Part shown: positions 54,736-62,788 of the stretch, piece after piece | How positions within the stretch are numbered: position 1 is the stretch's first letter | How the letters are laid out: every line of letters begins with the position of its first letter | NCBI RefSeq assembly: GCF_029892285.1 | Contig: NZ_JARXVM010000001.1 | Location: forward strand, 682,001-746,000 | Direction of reading: 5' to 3' | DNA from: Rhizobium sp. SG_E_25_P2 | GTDB lineage: Bacteria > Pseudomonadota > Alphaproteobacteria > Rhizobiales > Rhizobiaceae | Length of the DNA: 64,000 nt | Position numbers and translations under genes: made by a program | The notes under the pieces: generated by a model | What the model was told of the DNA's origin: nothing | Database searches by the model: none | Seen by the model: the letters and a program-made list of their open reading frames with translations, nothing else

Positions 54736-56133
54736 TTAATCCGCGCGCCCCTTGGCGTCGAGCATGTCGAAGATGGCGCGGATCGCCTGCGCCTCGCCGC
54801 CGCCGGGGCAATGCGGGCGCTCGGTCTGCGTCCAGGCATAGATGTCGAAATGCGCCCAGCTTCGTGTCTTCTTGACGAAGCGCTTGAGAAACAGCGCCGC
54901 CGTGATCGCTCCCGCCATGCCGCCCGCCGGGGCATTGGTGAGATCGGCGATCTTGGCGGTCACGTCTTTTTCATAACCCTTGTAGAGCGGCAGCCGCCAA
55001 ATGGGATCGTCGACTTCAAGGCTCGATTCCATCAAATGATGGGCGAGATCTTCGTCGTCGGTGAAGAAGGGCGGCACGTCGGGGCCAAGCGCCACGCGGG
55101 CGGCGCCGGTGAGCGTCGCCATGTCGATCAGCAGGTCGGGCTCGTCCTCGTCCGCCAAAGCCAGCGCATCGGCGAGAATGAGCCGACCCTCGGCGTCGGT
55201 ATTGTCGATCTGCACAGTGAGACCGGCGCGGCTGCGATAGATGTCGCCAGGGCGGAAAGCGTTGCCGGAGATCGAATTCTCCGCCACCGGCACGATCACG
55301 GTGAGATCGATCTTCAGCTTGGCGTCCATGATCATCAGCGCCAGGCCCAACACATTGGCCGCGCCGCCCATGTCTTTCTTCATCAGCGCCATTGAGGACG
55401 AGGGCTTGATGTCGAGGCCGCCAGTGTCGAAGGTGACGCCCTTGCCAACCAGCGTCACCCGCTTATGGCCCTTCTTGCCCCAGCGCATCTTGAGGAGCCG
55501 CGGCGCTTGTTCGGAGGCGCGTCCCACCGCGTGGATCAGCGGGAAATTCTCCTGCAGCAGCGCCTCGCCCCGGACGACGCAAACTTCGGCGTGGTAATGC
55601 GCGGCCAGCGCCCGGAACGCCGCCTCCAGCGCATCAGGCCCCATGTCGTTCGCCGGCGTATTGATGAGATCGCGCGCCAGGAAGACGCCGGCGAGAAGGC
55701 GCTTGACCCGTGCGGCGTCGGCGTCGGAGGGAATGAGCAGCGTCGGCGGATTGGGCGATCCGCTCTTGTATTTCTCGAAGCGATAACTTCCCAGGCCGTA
55801 ACCAAGGGCCAATCGGTTGGCCGTCAGCGGCGCGGTTTCGATATGCCAGTCTCCCGCGGGGAGAAAGCGCGGCAGCTTGCCGGTGAGATAAGGCGACTCC
55901 GAGGGATATGCGCCGAGGCCGAACAGCGCACCGCCAAGATGACCGCCTTCGGTTGGCACCAGCAGCAGCGAGCCGGCTTCAGCCTTGTAGCCGGCCTTGC
56001 GGGCCCAATCGAGCGCGATGGGATCGACGAGGCCAGTGTCGATATGGGCCGGCGTCACCGCGAAAATCGGCAACGTTTTGCCCAGCTTCGTGTTGAACGG
56101 TGTGGGACGCTCGATGAATTGAAAGGGGGCCAT
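54736..56133 (-). CDS. M17 leucyl aminopeptidase family protein
   Basis: 465 residues. Two-metal exopeptidase. Metal and catalytic residues are in LVGKGVTFDTGGLDIKPSSS near residue 235, MKKDMGGAANVLGLALM near 258 and NTDAEGRLILADALALADE near 315 (the NTDAEGR signature). It acts in the cytoplasm on N-terminal residues of peptides. Upstream gene of the marR and NlpC/P60 genes. Length is near the shorter PepB-like end of the family, so the symbol pepA is withheld. Confidence 0.9.
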   Translation of the reverse strand: MAPFQFIERPTPFNTKLGKTLPIFAVTPAHIDTGLVDPIALDWARKAGYKAEAGSLLLVPTEGGHLGGALFGLGAYPSESPYLTGKLPRFLPAGDWHIETAPLTANRLALGYGLGSYRFEKYKSGSPNPPTLLIPSDADAARVKRLLAGVFLARDLINTPANDMGPDALEAAFRALAAHYHAEVCVVRGEALLQENFPLIHAVGRASEQAPRLLKMRWGKKGHKRVTLVGKGVTFDTGGLDIKPSSSMALMKKDMGGAANVLGLALMIMDAKLKIDLTVIVPVAENSISGNAFRPGDIYRSRAGLTVQIDNTDAEGRLILADALALADEDEPDLLIDMATLTGAARVALGPDVPPFFTDDEDLAHHLMESSLEVDDPIWRLPLYKGYEKDVTAKIADLTNAPAGGMAGAITAALFLKRFVKKTRSWAHFDIYAWTQTERPHCPGGGEAQAIRAIFDMLDAKGRAD

Positions 56134-56272
56134 TCAAAGTCCTTGCGGGAATCGGGTGATGCGGATTCGCCTTATTAACACTCTATTAGGGTTAACAGAC
56201 TATTGCTGGAGCGAAGGTTGCGGCGGATGATTTTTTTAGAAAATCCGCATATTTCGGCACGAGGGCGATAGG

Positions 56273-57064
56273 ATGAAGTCCAAGACATTGGCGTCGGTCG
56301 GCGCCGCGCTTTTCCTGACCATGCTCCTGACCTCATGCTCCTCGACGAGCCGGGAGACGACGGGATCCATCCCCGCCAATCTGAACAAACCTGTCGAGGC
56401 GATGACGCAGCCCGAATTGCAGGCTGCTTCGCGCAAGATCGGCGACGCCTACGCCAAAAGCCCGAGCGACCGAAATGCCGGACTGAACTACGCGGCATTG
56501 CTGCGCATGACTGGCCGCAACGCACAGGCGCTCGCCGTCATGCAGCAGGTGGCGATCCGCAATCCCACCGATCGCATCGTTCTCGCCGCCTATGGCAAGG
56601 CGCAAGCCGCCGCCGGACAGTTCGAACAGGCGCTGTCGACCATCAACCGGGCGCAAACGCCAGACCGGCCCGATTGGAAGCTGGAATCCGCCAAAGGCGC
56701 GATCCTCGACCAGCTGGGACGCACCGAAGAGGCGCGCCTCGCCTATCGCAGTGCGCTGGATATCCATCCGAACGAGCCGTCCGTGCTGTCAAATCTCGGG
56801 ATGTCCTATCTCCTGACCCGAGATCTCCGCACGGCGGAAACCTATCTTCGCTCTGCGGTCGCCCAACCCGGCGCCGACAGCCGCGTCCGTCAGAATTTTG
56901 CTCTTGTGGTAGGGCTGCAGGGGCGGTTCCAAGAAGCCGAAAACATCGCGCGGCAGGAACTGACGGCCGAGCAGGCGGAAGCCAATGTCGCCTATCTCAA
57001 GGGCATGCTGTCCCAGGACAACAGCTGGAAAAAGCTGGCGAACGCCGACGAAGGAACCAACTGA
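56273..57064 (+). CDS. tadD: TadD-like tetratricopeptide lipoprotein
   Basis: 263 residues. Signal peptide with a lipobox LLTSC (Cys near residue 22), then a TGSIPANLN segment and three to four TPR units: NYAALLRMTGRNAQALAVMQ near 73, AAYGKAQAAAGQFEQALSTI near 105, GAILDQLGRTEEARLAYRSA near 142 and NLGMSYLLTRDLRTAETYLR near 175. TadD is an outer-membrane lipoprotein of the Tad pilus system, probably assisting secretin assembly. It lies convergent with tadC across a terminator. Confidence 0.86.
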   Translation: MKSKTLASVGAALFLTMLLTSCSSTSRETTGSIPANLNKPVEAMTQPELQAASRKIGDAYAKSPSDRNAGLNYAALLRMTGRNAQALAVMQQVAIRNPTDRIVLAAYGKAQAAAGQFEQALSTINRAQTPDRPDWKLESAKGAILDQLGRTEEARLAYRSALDIHPNEPSVLSNLGMSYLLTRDLRTAETYLRSAVAQPGADSRVRQNFALVVGLQGRFQEAENIARQELTAEQAEANVAYLKGMLSQDNSWKKLANADEGTN

Positions 57065-57109
57065 ACCTGCCCCCGTCCGAGCGATCCTCGAACCGTCACG
57101 AATGTGCAA

Positions 57110-57138
57110 AAACGCCGCCCCAACACCGGGCGGCGTTT
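57110..57138. terminator. Bidirectional terminator between tadD and tadC
   Basis: Perfect 11-base arms AAACGCCGCCC / GGGCGGCGTTT with loop CAACACC. On minus the stem runs into TTTTT (complement of 57108-57112), so it should stop tadC-side transcripts; it also lies 46 bases after the tadD stop. Confidence 0.8.
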
Positions 57139-57164
57139 GCGTCTGGGGGATCACGTGGTCCGAC

Positions 57165-58145
57165 TCAGAACTTGTCGGATACCTGAATGCCAGCGGGGCC
57201 GAGAATGACGGCGATCAGAACCGGCAGGAAGAACAGGATCATCGGCACCGTCAGTTTTGGCGGCAGCGCCGCAGCCTTCTTCTCCGCTTCGTTCATACGT
57301 TGGTCGCGGCTTTCCTGCGCCAGAACCCGCAAGGCCTGGGCGACCGGCGTGCCGTACCGCTCCGCCTGGATCAAGGCCTGGCTGACAGCCTGTACGGAAT
57401 CGAGCTGGGTGCGTTTGGCGAGATTTTCATAGGCGACGCGGCGCTCCTGGAGAAAGGAGAGCTCGGCATTGGTCAGCACCATTTCCTCGGCCAGTTCGGG
57501 TGAATTGACCGTCATTTCTTCGGCGACCCGCTTGATTGCCGCTTCGATCGACACCCCCGACTCCACGCAGATCAGCATAAGGTCCAGCGCATCCGGCCAG
57601 GCCTTGCGGATGGACGCCTGGCGCTTGTTGATCTTGTTGGAGATATAGATATTTGGCGCGTAAAAGCCGAGATAGCCGATGCCGAACACGGCCAGCATCC
57701 GCACCATGAAAGTCTGGTTCGCAAGGTTGCCGAGGGCGAAGACGTAAAGCGCCGCCGCGATCATGAAGATGAACGGCAGGAAGAAGCGCGCGAAGAGAAA
57801 GATGTTGAGGGCGTTTTGCGACCGATAGCCGGCAGCCTTCAGCTTGTCGACAGTGCCGGAGTCTACGAGCGCCTCGCGCAGATTGAGCCTTTCGACGATC
57901 TGGCGGATATTGCCGTTGTTCTGGTGGCGCAGGCTGTTGCGTTGAATGGCGCCTTCGGCGTTCAGGCGCGCCCGCTCCCGACTGCGGATCAGGTCGCGCT
58001 CGGTCGTCACCGCCTTCATACGCTTCTGCAGGCCGCCACTGTCGAAATAGGGCAGGACCAGGCTGTAGAGCGTGGCGAAGACCGAAAGGCCGACGAGAAC
58101 GGCGAACACGACCTGCGGATCTGTGAGCGTTTTGGCTAGCTCCAT
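57165..58145 (-). CDS. tadC: Tad pilus assembly inner-membrane protein TadC (T2SSF)
   Basis: 326 residues with three to four membrane segments. The GspF/T2SSF domain is marked by WPDALDLMLICVESGVSIEA near residue 185 and LAKRTQLDSVQAVSQALIQA near 240. With TadB it forms the inner-membrane platform that works with the CpaF ATPase to polymerise pilin. Last gene of the cpa/tad minus-strand run in this window, 12 bases after tadB. Confidence 0.92.
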   Translation of the reverse strand: MELAKTLTDPQVVFAVLVGLSVFATLYSLVLPYFDSGGLQKRMKAVTTERDLIRSRERARLNAEGAIQRNSLRHQNNGNIRQIVERLNLREALVDSGTVDKLKAAGYRSQNALNIFLFARFFLPFIFMIAAALYVFALGNLANQTFMVRMLAVFGIGYLGFYAPNIYISNKINKRQASIRKAWPDALDLMLICVESGVSIEAAIKRVAEEMTVNSPELAEEMVLTNAELSFLQERRVAYENLAKRTQLDSVQAVSQALIQAERYGTPVAQALRVLAQESRDQRMNEAEKKAAALPPKLTVPMILFFLPVLIAVILGPAGIQVSDKF

Positions 58146-58157
58146 GGCGTGTCCATC

Positions 58158-59168
58158 CTAGATTTCGAAATTGGTCATGTTGCGCATGACGAAAATGCCG
58201 ATCGACATCCAGACCGCCGACAATCCCATGATCAGATGACCGCGGGGATCGGTGAACAGGATCATCATATAGCCAGGCGATGTGATATAGACGAGAAATG
58301 CGACGATGAACGGCAAGGCGCCGATGATCACCGCCGAAGCCTTGGCTTCCATGGACAGCGCCGACACCTTCGCCTTCATCTTCCGGCGGTCGCGCAGCAC
58401 CCGCGAGAGATTGGCGAGCGCCTCGGACAGATTGCCGCCCGCCTGCGCCTGAATGGCGATGACGACGCCGAAGAAGTTCACCTCCTGCAGCGGGATCGTC
58501 AGGGACATGCGCCCAACGGCTTCTGGCACGCTGAGCCCCATCTGCTGCGCCTCGATGACGCGGCGAAACTCCGTCTTGACCGGCTCCTTCGCCTCGGAGG
58601 CGATCAACCGAATGGCGTCGTTCAGCGGAAGACCCGACTTGATCGATCGAACCATGACGTCGAGCGCGTTCGGCAGTTCATTGATGAAGCGCGTCATGCG
58701 GCGTTTGAACATGAATGTCACGAACAGGCGAGGCAGACCTACCCCGGCGACGAAACTGACGCCGGCGATGATGAGAATCGGAGCGCCCGCCAAAAACAGC
58801 ACGAAGCCGATGGCCGCAGCGAGCGCGGCGCTGCCGAGATAGAATTGCGTCTCGCTGAACGTCAGACCCGCCTGCATGATGCGGGATTTCAGCGTTGTGG
58901 CCTTTTTCTTGTTGGCCTCCTGCTGCTTCTTTTCCAGTTCCTTGAGCGAGTCCTGGACCGATTTGCGTCGCTTCGAAAGCTCCGTCAACCGATCGCGGGA
59001 CGCCTTGACCTTCGTCCTGTCGACGTCGGACATCCCGACTTTTTCGAAGCGGCTCTTGGACTTCTTGTCATTCTCGATCTGGGAGAACAGCACGCCATAG
59101 GCGACCGCGGCCGCAGAAATCGCCGCCAATGCGATCATCGCAATCGTCGTCAGATCGTATCCGAACAT
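58158..59168 (-). CDS. tadB: Tad pilus assembly inner-membrane protein TadB (T2SSF)
   Basis: 336 residues from the ATG at 59168 (MFGYDLTTIAMIALAAISAA); an upstream start at 59222 is less likely. A charged coiled-coil-like segment (ELEKKQQEANKKKATTLKSR) lies near residue 75, then the T2SSF domain with FINELPNALDVMVRSIKSGL near 165 and AQAGGNLSEALANLSRVLRD near 240. Pairs with TadC as the platform. Starts 57 bases after cpaF. Confidence 0.92.
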   Translation of the reverse strand: MFGYDLTTIAMIALAAISAAAVAYGVLFSQIENDKKSKSRFEKVGMSDVDRTKVKASRDRLTELSKRRKSVQDSLKELEKKQQEANKKKATTLKSRIMQAGLTFSETQFYLGSAALAAAIGFVLFLAGAPILIIAGVSFVAGVGLPRLFVTFMFKRRMTRFINELPNALDVMVRSIKSGLPLNDAIRLIASEAKEPVKTEFRRVIEAQQMGLSVPEAVGRMSLTIPLQEVNFFGVVIAIQAQAGGNLSEALANLSRVLRDRRKMKAKVSALSMEAKASAVIIGALPFIVAFLVYITSPGYMMILFTDPRGHLIMGLSAVWMSIGIFVMRNMTNFEI

Positions 59169-59224
59169 GGCCTTTTCCCGTTTCCTCGACGCGCGGAGAG
59201 CCGATGGCCCGACCGGCGACAAAT

Positions 59225-60724
59225 TTAGCCCTTGGTCTGCTCCATGGCGTCAAGCGCCGCGGCCAATCTCTTGTCCTCGCCATAATAGCGGGCGCGATCC
59301 CAGAAATGTGGGCGACCGATGCCGGTCGATTTGTGGCGGCCGATCAGCTTGCCGTTGGCGTCCTCGCCTTCGATCTCGTAGCGGATCAGATCCTGTGTGA
59401 TGATCACATCGCCTTCCATGCCGATGACTTCGGTAATGTGAGTGATGCGGCGTGAGCCGTCGCGCAGACGCGCGGCCTGGACAATCACGTCGATCGAGCC
59501 TGTAACGATTTCACGCACGGTTTTTGCCGGAAGAGTGAAGCCGCCCATTGCGATCATCGATTCGATACGGTTCAGGCATTCGCGCGGGCTGTTGGCGTGG
59601 ATCGTGCCCATGGAACCGTCGTGACCGGTGTTCATCGCCTGGAGAAGGTCGAATACTTCCGGTCCGCGCACTTCGCCGACGATGATGCGTTCAGGACGCA
59701 TGCGCAGGCAATTCTTGACGAGATCGCGCATGGTGACCTCGCCCTCGCCTTCGATATTGGGCGGTCGTGTTTCGAGCCGCACCACATGCGGCTGCTGCAA
59801 TTGCAGTTCGGCGGAGTCTTCGCAGGTGATGATGCGCTCATCCGTGTCGATGTAGCGCGTCAGGCAGTTGAGAAGCGTCGTCTTGCCCGAACCCGTGCCT
59901 CCGGACACCACGATATTGCACCGCACCCGACCGATGATCTGCAGCACGGCCGCGCCTTCGGGCGTGATGGAGCCGAACCTGACCAGCTGGTCGAGCGTCA
60001 GCTTGTCCTTCTTGAACTTTCGGATGGTGAGCGCGGCGCCATCGATCGCCAGCGGCGGCGCAATCACGTTGACGCGGCTGCCATCCGGCAGGCGCGCATC
60101 GCAGATCGGCGAGGATTCGTCGACGCGGCGGCCGACCTGGCTGACGATGCGCTGGCATATAGACAGAAGCTGTGCATTGTCGCGGAAGCGGATCTCGCTT
60201 TCCTCGATCTTGCCGTTGACTTCGATGAAAGTCTGACCGGCGCCGTTGACCATGATGTCGGCGATGTCGTCACGCGCCAGAAGCGGCTCAAGCGGACCAT
60301 AGCCGAGCACATCGTTGCAAATATCCTCGAGCAGTTCCTCCTGCTCGGAAATCGACATCGCATAGTTCTTGATGGTGATGATGTCGTTGACGATGTCGCG
60401 GATTTCTTCGCGTGCGCTTTCCGCATCCAGTTTGGCGAGCTGCGACAGATCGATCGTATCGATCAGCGCGGAAAACACCTGGCTCTTGGTGGTGTAGTAA
60501 CTCTCCGATCGCTGCGTCTTGCGGCGCGGCGCGGGCGCGGCCACGCGCACCGACGACTGCGCGTCACGCTGCGGTTCCTGCAGAACAGGAACATGCGAAG
60601 GCGCGAGCGGCGGCGGCGCGACAGGGGCCGACATCGGCGCCGGAGCCGCCGCCGCGAGTGGCGGAGGAGCAGCGGTCGCCGCGCCTGACTTGCCGAAGCC
60701 TTCATTTCCACGTTTGCCAAACAT
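59225..60724 (-). CDS. cpaF: Tad/Flp pilus assembly ATPase CpaF
   Basis: 499 residues. VirB11/PilT-type secretion ATPase. An N-terminal Ala/Pro-rich linker (residues 12-50) precedes the ATPase; [20 protein letters not shown] near 155, Walker [18 protein letters not shown] near 272, the Asp/Glu boxes [20 protein letters not shown] near 297 and Walker [20 protein letters not shown] near 338, with His box [18 protein letters not shown] near 362. It powers both extension and retraction in Caulobacter. Cytoplasmic hexamer. Confidence 0.95.
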   Translation of the reverse strand: MFGKRGNEGFGKSGAATAAPPPLAAAAPAPMSAPVAPPPLAPSHVPVLQEPQRDAQSSVRVAAPAPRRKTQRSESYYTTKSQVFSALIDTIDLSQLAKLDAESAREEIRDIVNDIITIKNYAMSISEQEELLEDICNDVLGYGPLEPLLARDDIADIMVNGAGQTFIEVNGKIEESEIRFRDNAQLLSICQRIVSQVGRRVDESSPICDARLPDGSRVNVIAPPLAIDGAALTIRKFKKDKLTLDQLVRFGSITPEGAAVLQIIGRVRCNIVVSGGTGSGKTTLLNCLTRYIDTDERIITCEDSAELQLQQPHVVRLETRPPNIEGEGEVTMRDLVKNCLRMRPERIIVGEVRGPEVFDLLQAMNTGHDGSMGTIHANSPRECLNRIESMIAMGGFTLPAKTVREIVTGSIDVIVQAARLRDGSRRITHITEVIGMEGDVIITQDLIRYEIEGEDANGKLIGRHKSTGIGRPHFWDRARYYGEDKRLAAALDAMEQTKG

Positions 60725-60753
60725 CGGCGCATCCGCTCCAGTGTCTACTTCTA

Positions 60754-62040
60754 TTACTTCTTGGCCGTGAGCTTGCCGAGGATCGACCCGAGCGCGCTCT
60801 TCTTCGCCTTCTTCACGCTCACGCGACCGGTGACGATATGGGCGATCTGCGACATGACTTCAGCCACCGGCGATTTGCTGTCCATTTCGCCGATCATCCG
60901 ACCGGAATTGGCGGCCGAACCGAACAACGACGCGTCGAAGGGAATGATGGCGATCGGCTCGATTTCCAGCGGCTCGCAGAAATCGGCGGTGGCGATCTCC
61001 GGCCGCTTCGGCAAGCCGACCTGGTTGAGGATCAGATGCGGAGGCCGATCGTTGGGGCGCAGCTTGCGCAACTGATCGAACATGTTCTTGGCGTTGCGCA
61101 GATTGGCGAGATCGGGCGCGGCAGTGACCACGACCTCGTCGACATCGGCGAGAAGCGTCCGGGTCCAGTCGCTCCAGGCATGCGGAACGTCGAGAACGCT
61201 GACAGGCGTGGCGCGCTGAAGGATTTCCAGAACCGGCTGGAAGGCCGATCGATCGAAATCATAGGCGCGGTCGAGAACCGAGGGTGCGGCGAGAAGCGAC
61301 AGATGCTCTGAACATTTGGTCAGCAACCGGTCGAGGAACATGTCGTCCAGTCGTTCAGGCGAATAGACGGCTTCGGCGATGCCCTGAGCGGGATCCTGAT
61401 CGAAATCGATATTGGCGGTTCCGAAGGGAAAATCGAGATCGGCGAGAATGACTTCGGACGCAAACAGCGAAGAGACGCCCCAGGCGATATTGTGGGCGAT
61501 CGTCGATGAGCCGACGCCGCCCTTGGCGCCGATGAACGCGATGGAGCGGCCGAGGGGTTCGGCGTCCGGATCAACGAAGATCGCGGAGATTGCCGCGATA
61601 ACATCGACCAGCGAGATCGGCGACACCATATATTCCGAAATGCCATTGCGGATCAGATCGCGATAAAGCGGTATGTCGTTGTAGCGGCCGACGATCACCA
61701 CTTTGGTGGTGGGGTCGCAGACCTCGGCCAGCGGCGCGAGCTCATGCATCATCACATCGGGCTGCGAGCTGGTTTCGAGCAGGATCAGATTGGGGGTCGG
61801 CGCGCCGCTGAACATATTGACCGCGGCTTCCGTGCTTCCCTGATTGATGCGGAAACTCACCTTCGCCATGCGGCGATCCTGGGCCAGCTTCTCCATCAGC
61901 CGGTACATGTTTTCGGTTTCGCAGAAGGCGTGCACCGAGATGCGCGGCAGGGGACGCAGCTGATCGAGATCCCCGGGCCGGATCTCGTTTTCGACCACAG
62001 GTCCTTCGTCGCGATGAATTCCATATTCGACAGCGTTCAT
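60754..62040 (-). CDS. cpaE: Pilus assembly protein CpaE/TadZ
   Basis: 428 residues. An N-terminal receiver-like domain (about residues 55-145) precedes a MinD/ParA-like ATPase with deviant Walker A FIGAKGGVGSSTIAHNIAWG near 168 and ADLDFPFGTANIDFDQ near 205. CpaE localises the Tad machinery at the pole. The receiver-like part lacks the clear phospho-acceptor Asp typical of response regulators, as is usual for TadZ. Cytoplasmic, between cpaF and cpaD. Confidence 0.92.
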   Translation of the reverse strand: MNAVEYGIHRDEGPVVENEIRPGDLDQLRPLPRISVHAFCETENMYRLMEKLAQDRRMAKVSFRINQGSTEAAVNMFSGAPTPNLILLETSSQPDVMMHELAPLAEVCDPTTKVVIVGRYNDIPLYRDLIRNGISEYMVSPISLVDVIAAISAIFVDPDAEPLGRSIAFIGAKGGVGSSTIAHNIAWGVSSLFASEVILADLDFPFGTANIDFDQDPAQGIAEAVYSPERLDDMFLDRLLTKCSEHLSLLAAPSVLDRAYDFDRSAFQPVLEILQRATPVSVLDVPHAWSDWTRTLLADVDEVVVTAAPDLANLRNAKNMFDQLRKLRPNDRPPHLILNQVGLPKRPEIATADFCEPLEIEPIAIIPFDASLFGSAANSGRMIGEMDSKSPVAEVMSQIAHIVTGRVSVKKAKKSALGSILGKLTAKK

Positions 62041-62086
62041 GACATATGGCTTTCAGATTGGGCAGGGAGGAGGCCGCTCATGCGAC

Positions 62087-62776
62087 TCAATCCCCGTCGC
62101 GATAGGTGGAAATCACGGTGGCGCGCCGTTCCGCATCGATCGGGCTCATGCCGCGCGGGCCGACGAGATCGGTGGGATTGGAGATCTGGGCCGCCAGGTT
62201 TTGCTGGCTGGCGCAGCCGAAATTTTCCCAATTCTCGTTGTCGCGCAGGCTGGGGCCAAAGAGGTCGGTCGGCCATTGTCCGCAGCCATGCGTGACAGCC
62301 TTGACCGCGACGAAACTCAGCCGAACCGGCGCCGAAGCATCCGGCGAGGACGAGGCGTAGCTCGACATCACGATCCGTTGCGGCTTGACGCCATATTCGG
62401 CGAGCGCCTGCCGGATTGCGCCGCTGGCCCGATGCGCGGCGGCGGAATTGGCGGCCCCAATGGGAATGGCGACCGACATCGTGCTCTTGGAGGCATTGGA
62501 ATAGTCCTGCGCGAATCCGCGGATCAGGTCGCGCGCGGCGGAGGTCAGGCCCACTTCGCCGGCGCCCAAGGGCACGTCGAGCTCATGGCGGACCTCGGCG
62601 AGGGTGATCGGATGGCGGGTGCGATAGTCGTCCGGAATCGAGCCCGTCGTCTGCACGTCTCTCTTCGAAGCGCAGGAGGCGGCCAACAGTGCGGCGGCGA
62701 GCGCCAGGATAAAGCCGCCGCCGCGACGGAGGCGGGGAGCGTTGCGGATCTGGCGCTTGGTCGAAGAAGTCGTCAT
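62087..62776 (-). CDS. cpaD: Pilus assembly lipoprotein CpaD
   Basis: 229 residues. A basic start, hydrophobic helix and lipobox-like LLAASC (Cys near residue 35) indicate an outer-membrane lipoprotein. VQTTGSIPDDYRTRHPITLA follows, then PVRLSFVAVKAVTHGCGQWP near 155 and NFGCASQQNLAAQISNPTDL near 188, the CpaD family ending, with NP and RGMSP motifs. It assists assembly of the CpaC secretin. Between cpaC (12 bases) and cpaE. Confidence 0.92.
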   Translation of the reverse strand: MTTSSTKRQIRNAPRLRRGGGFILALAAALLAASCASKRDVQTTGSIPDDYRTRHPITLAEVRHELDVPLGAGEVGLTSAARDLIRGFAQDYSNASKSTMSVAIPIGAANSAAAHRASGAIRQALAEYGVKPQRIVMSSYASSSPDASAPVRLSFVAVKAVTHGCGQWPTDLFGPSLRDNENWENFGCASQQNLAAQISNPTDLVGPRGMSPIDAERRATVISTYRDGD

Positions 62777-62788
62777 CGCTCGAAATCC

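Noticed and set aside
56134-56272. Possible CtrA site (two TTAAC words) upstream of tadD
   Set aside because: The TTAA words are 13 bases apart instead of the 7 expected for a CtrA full site.
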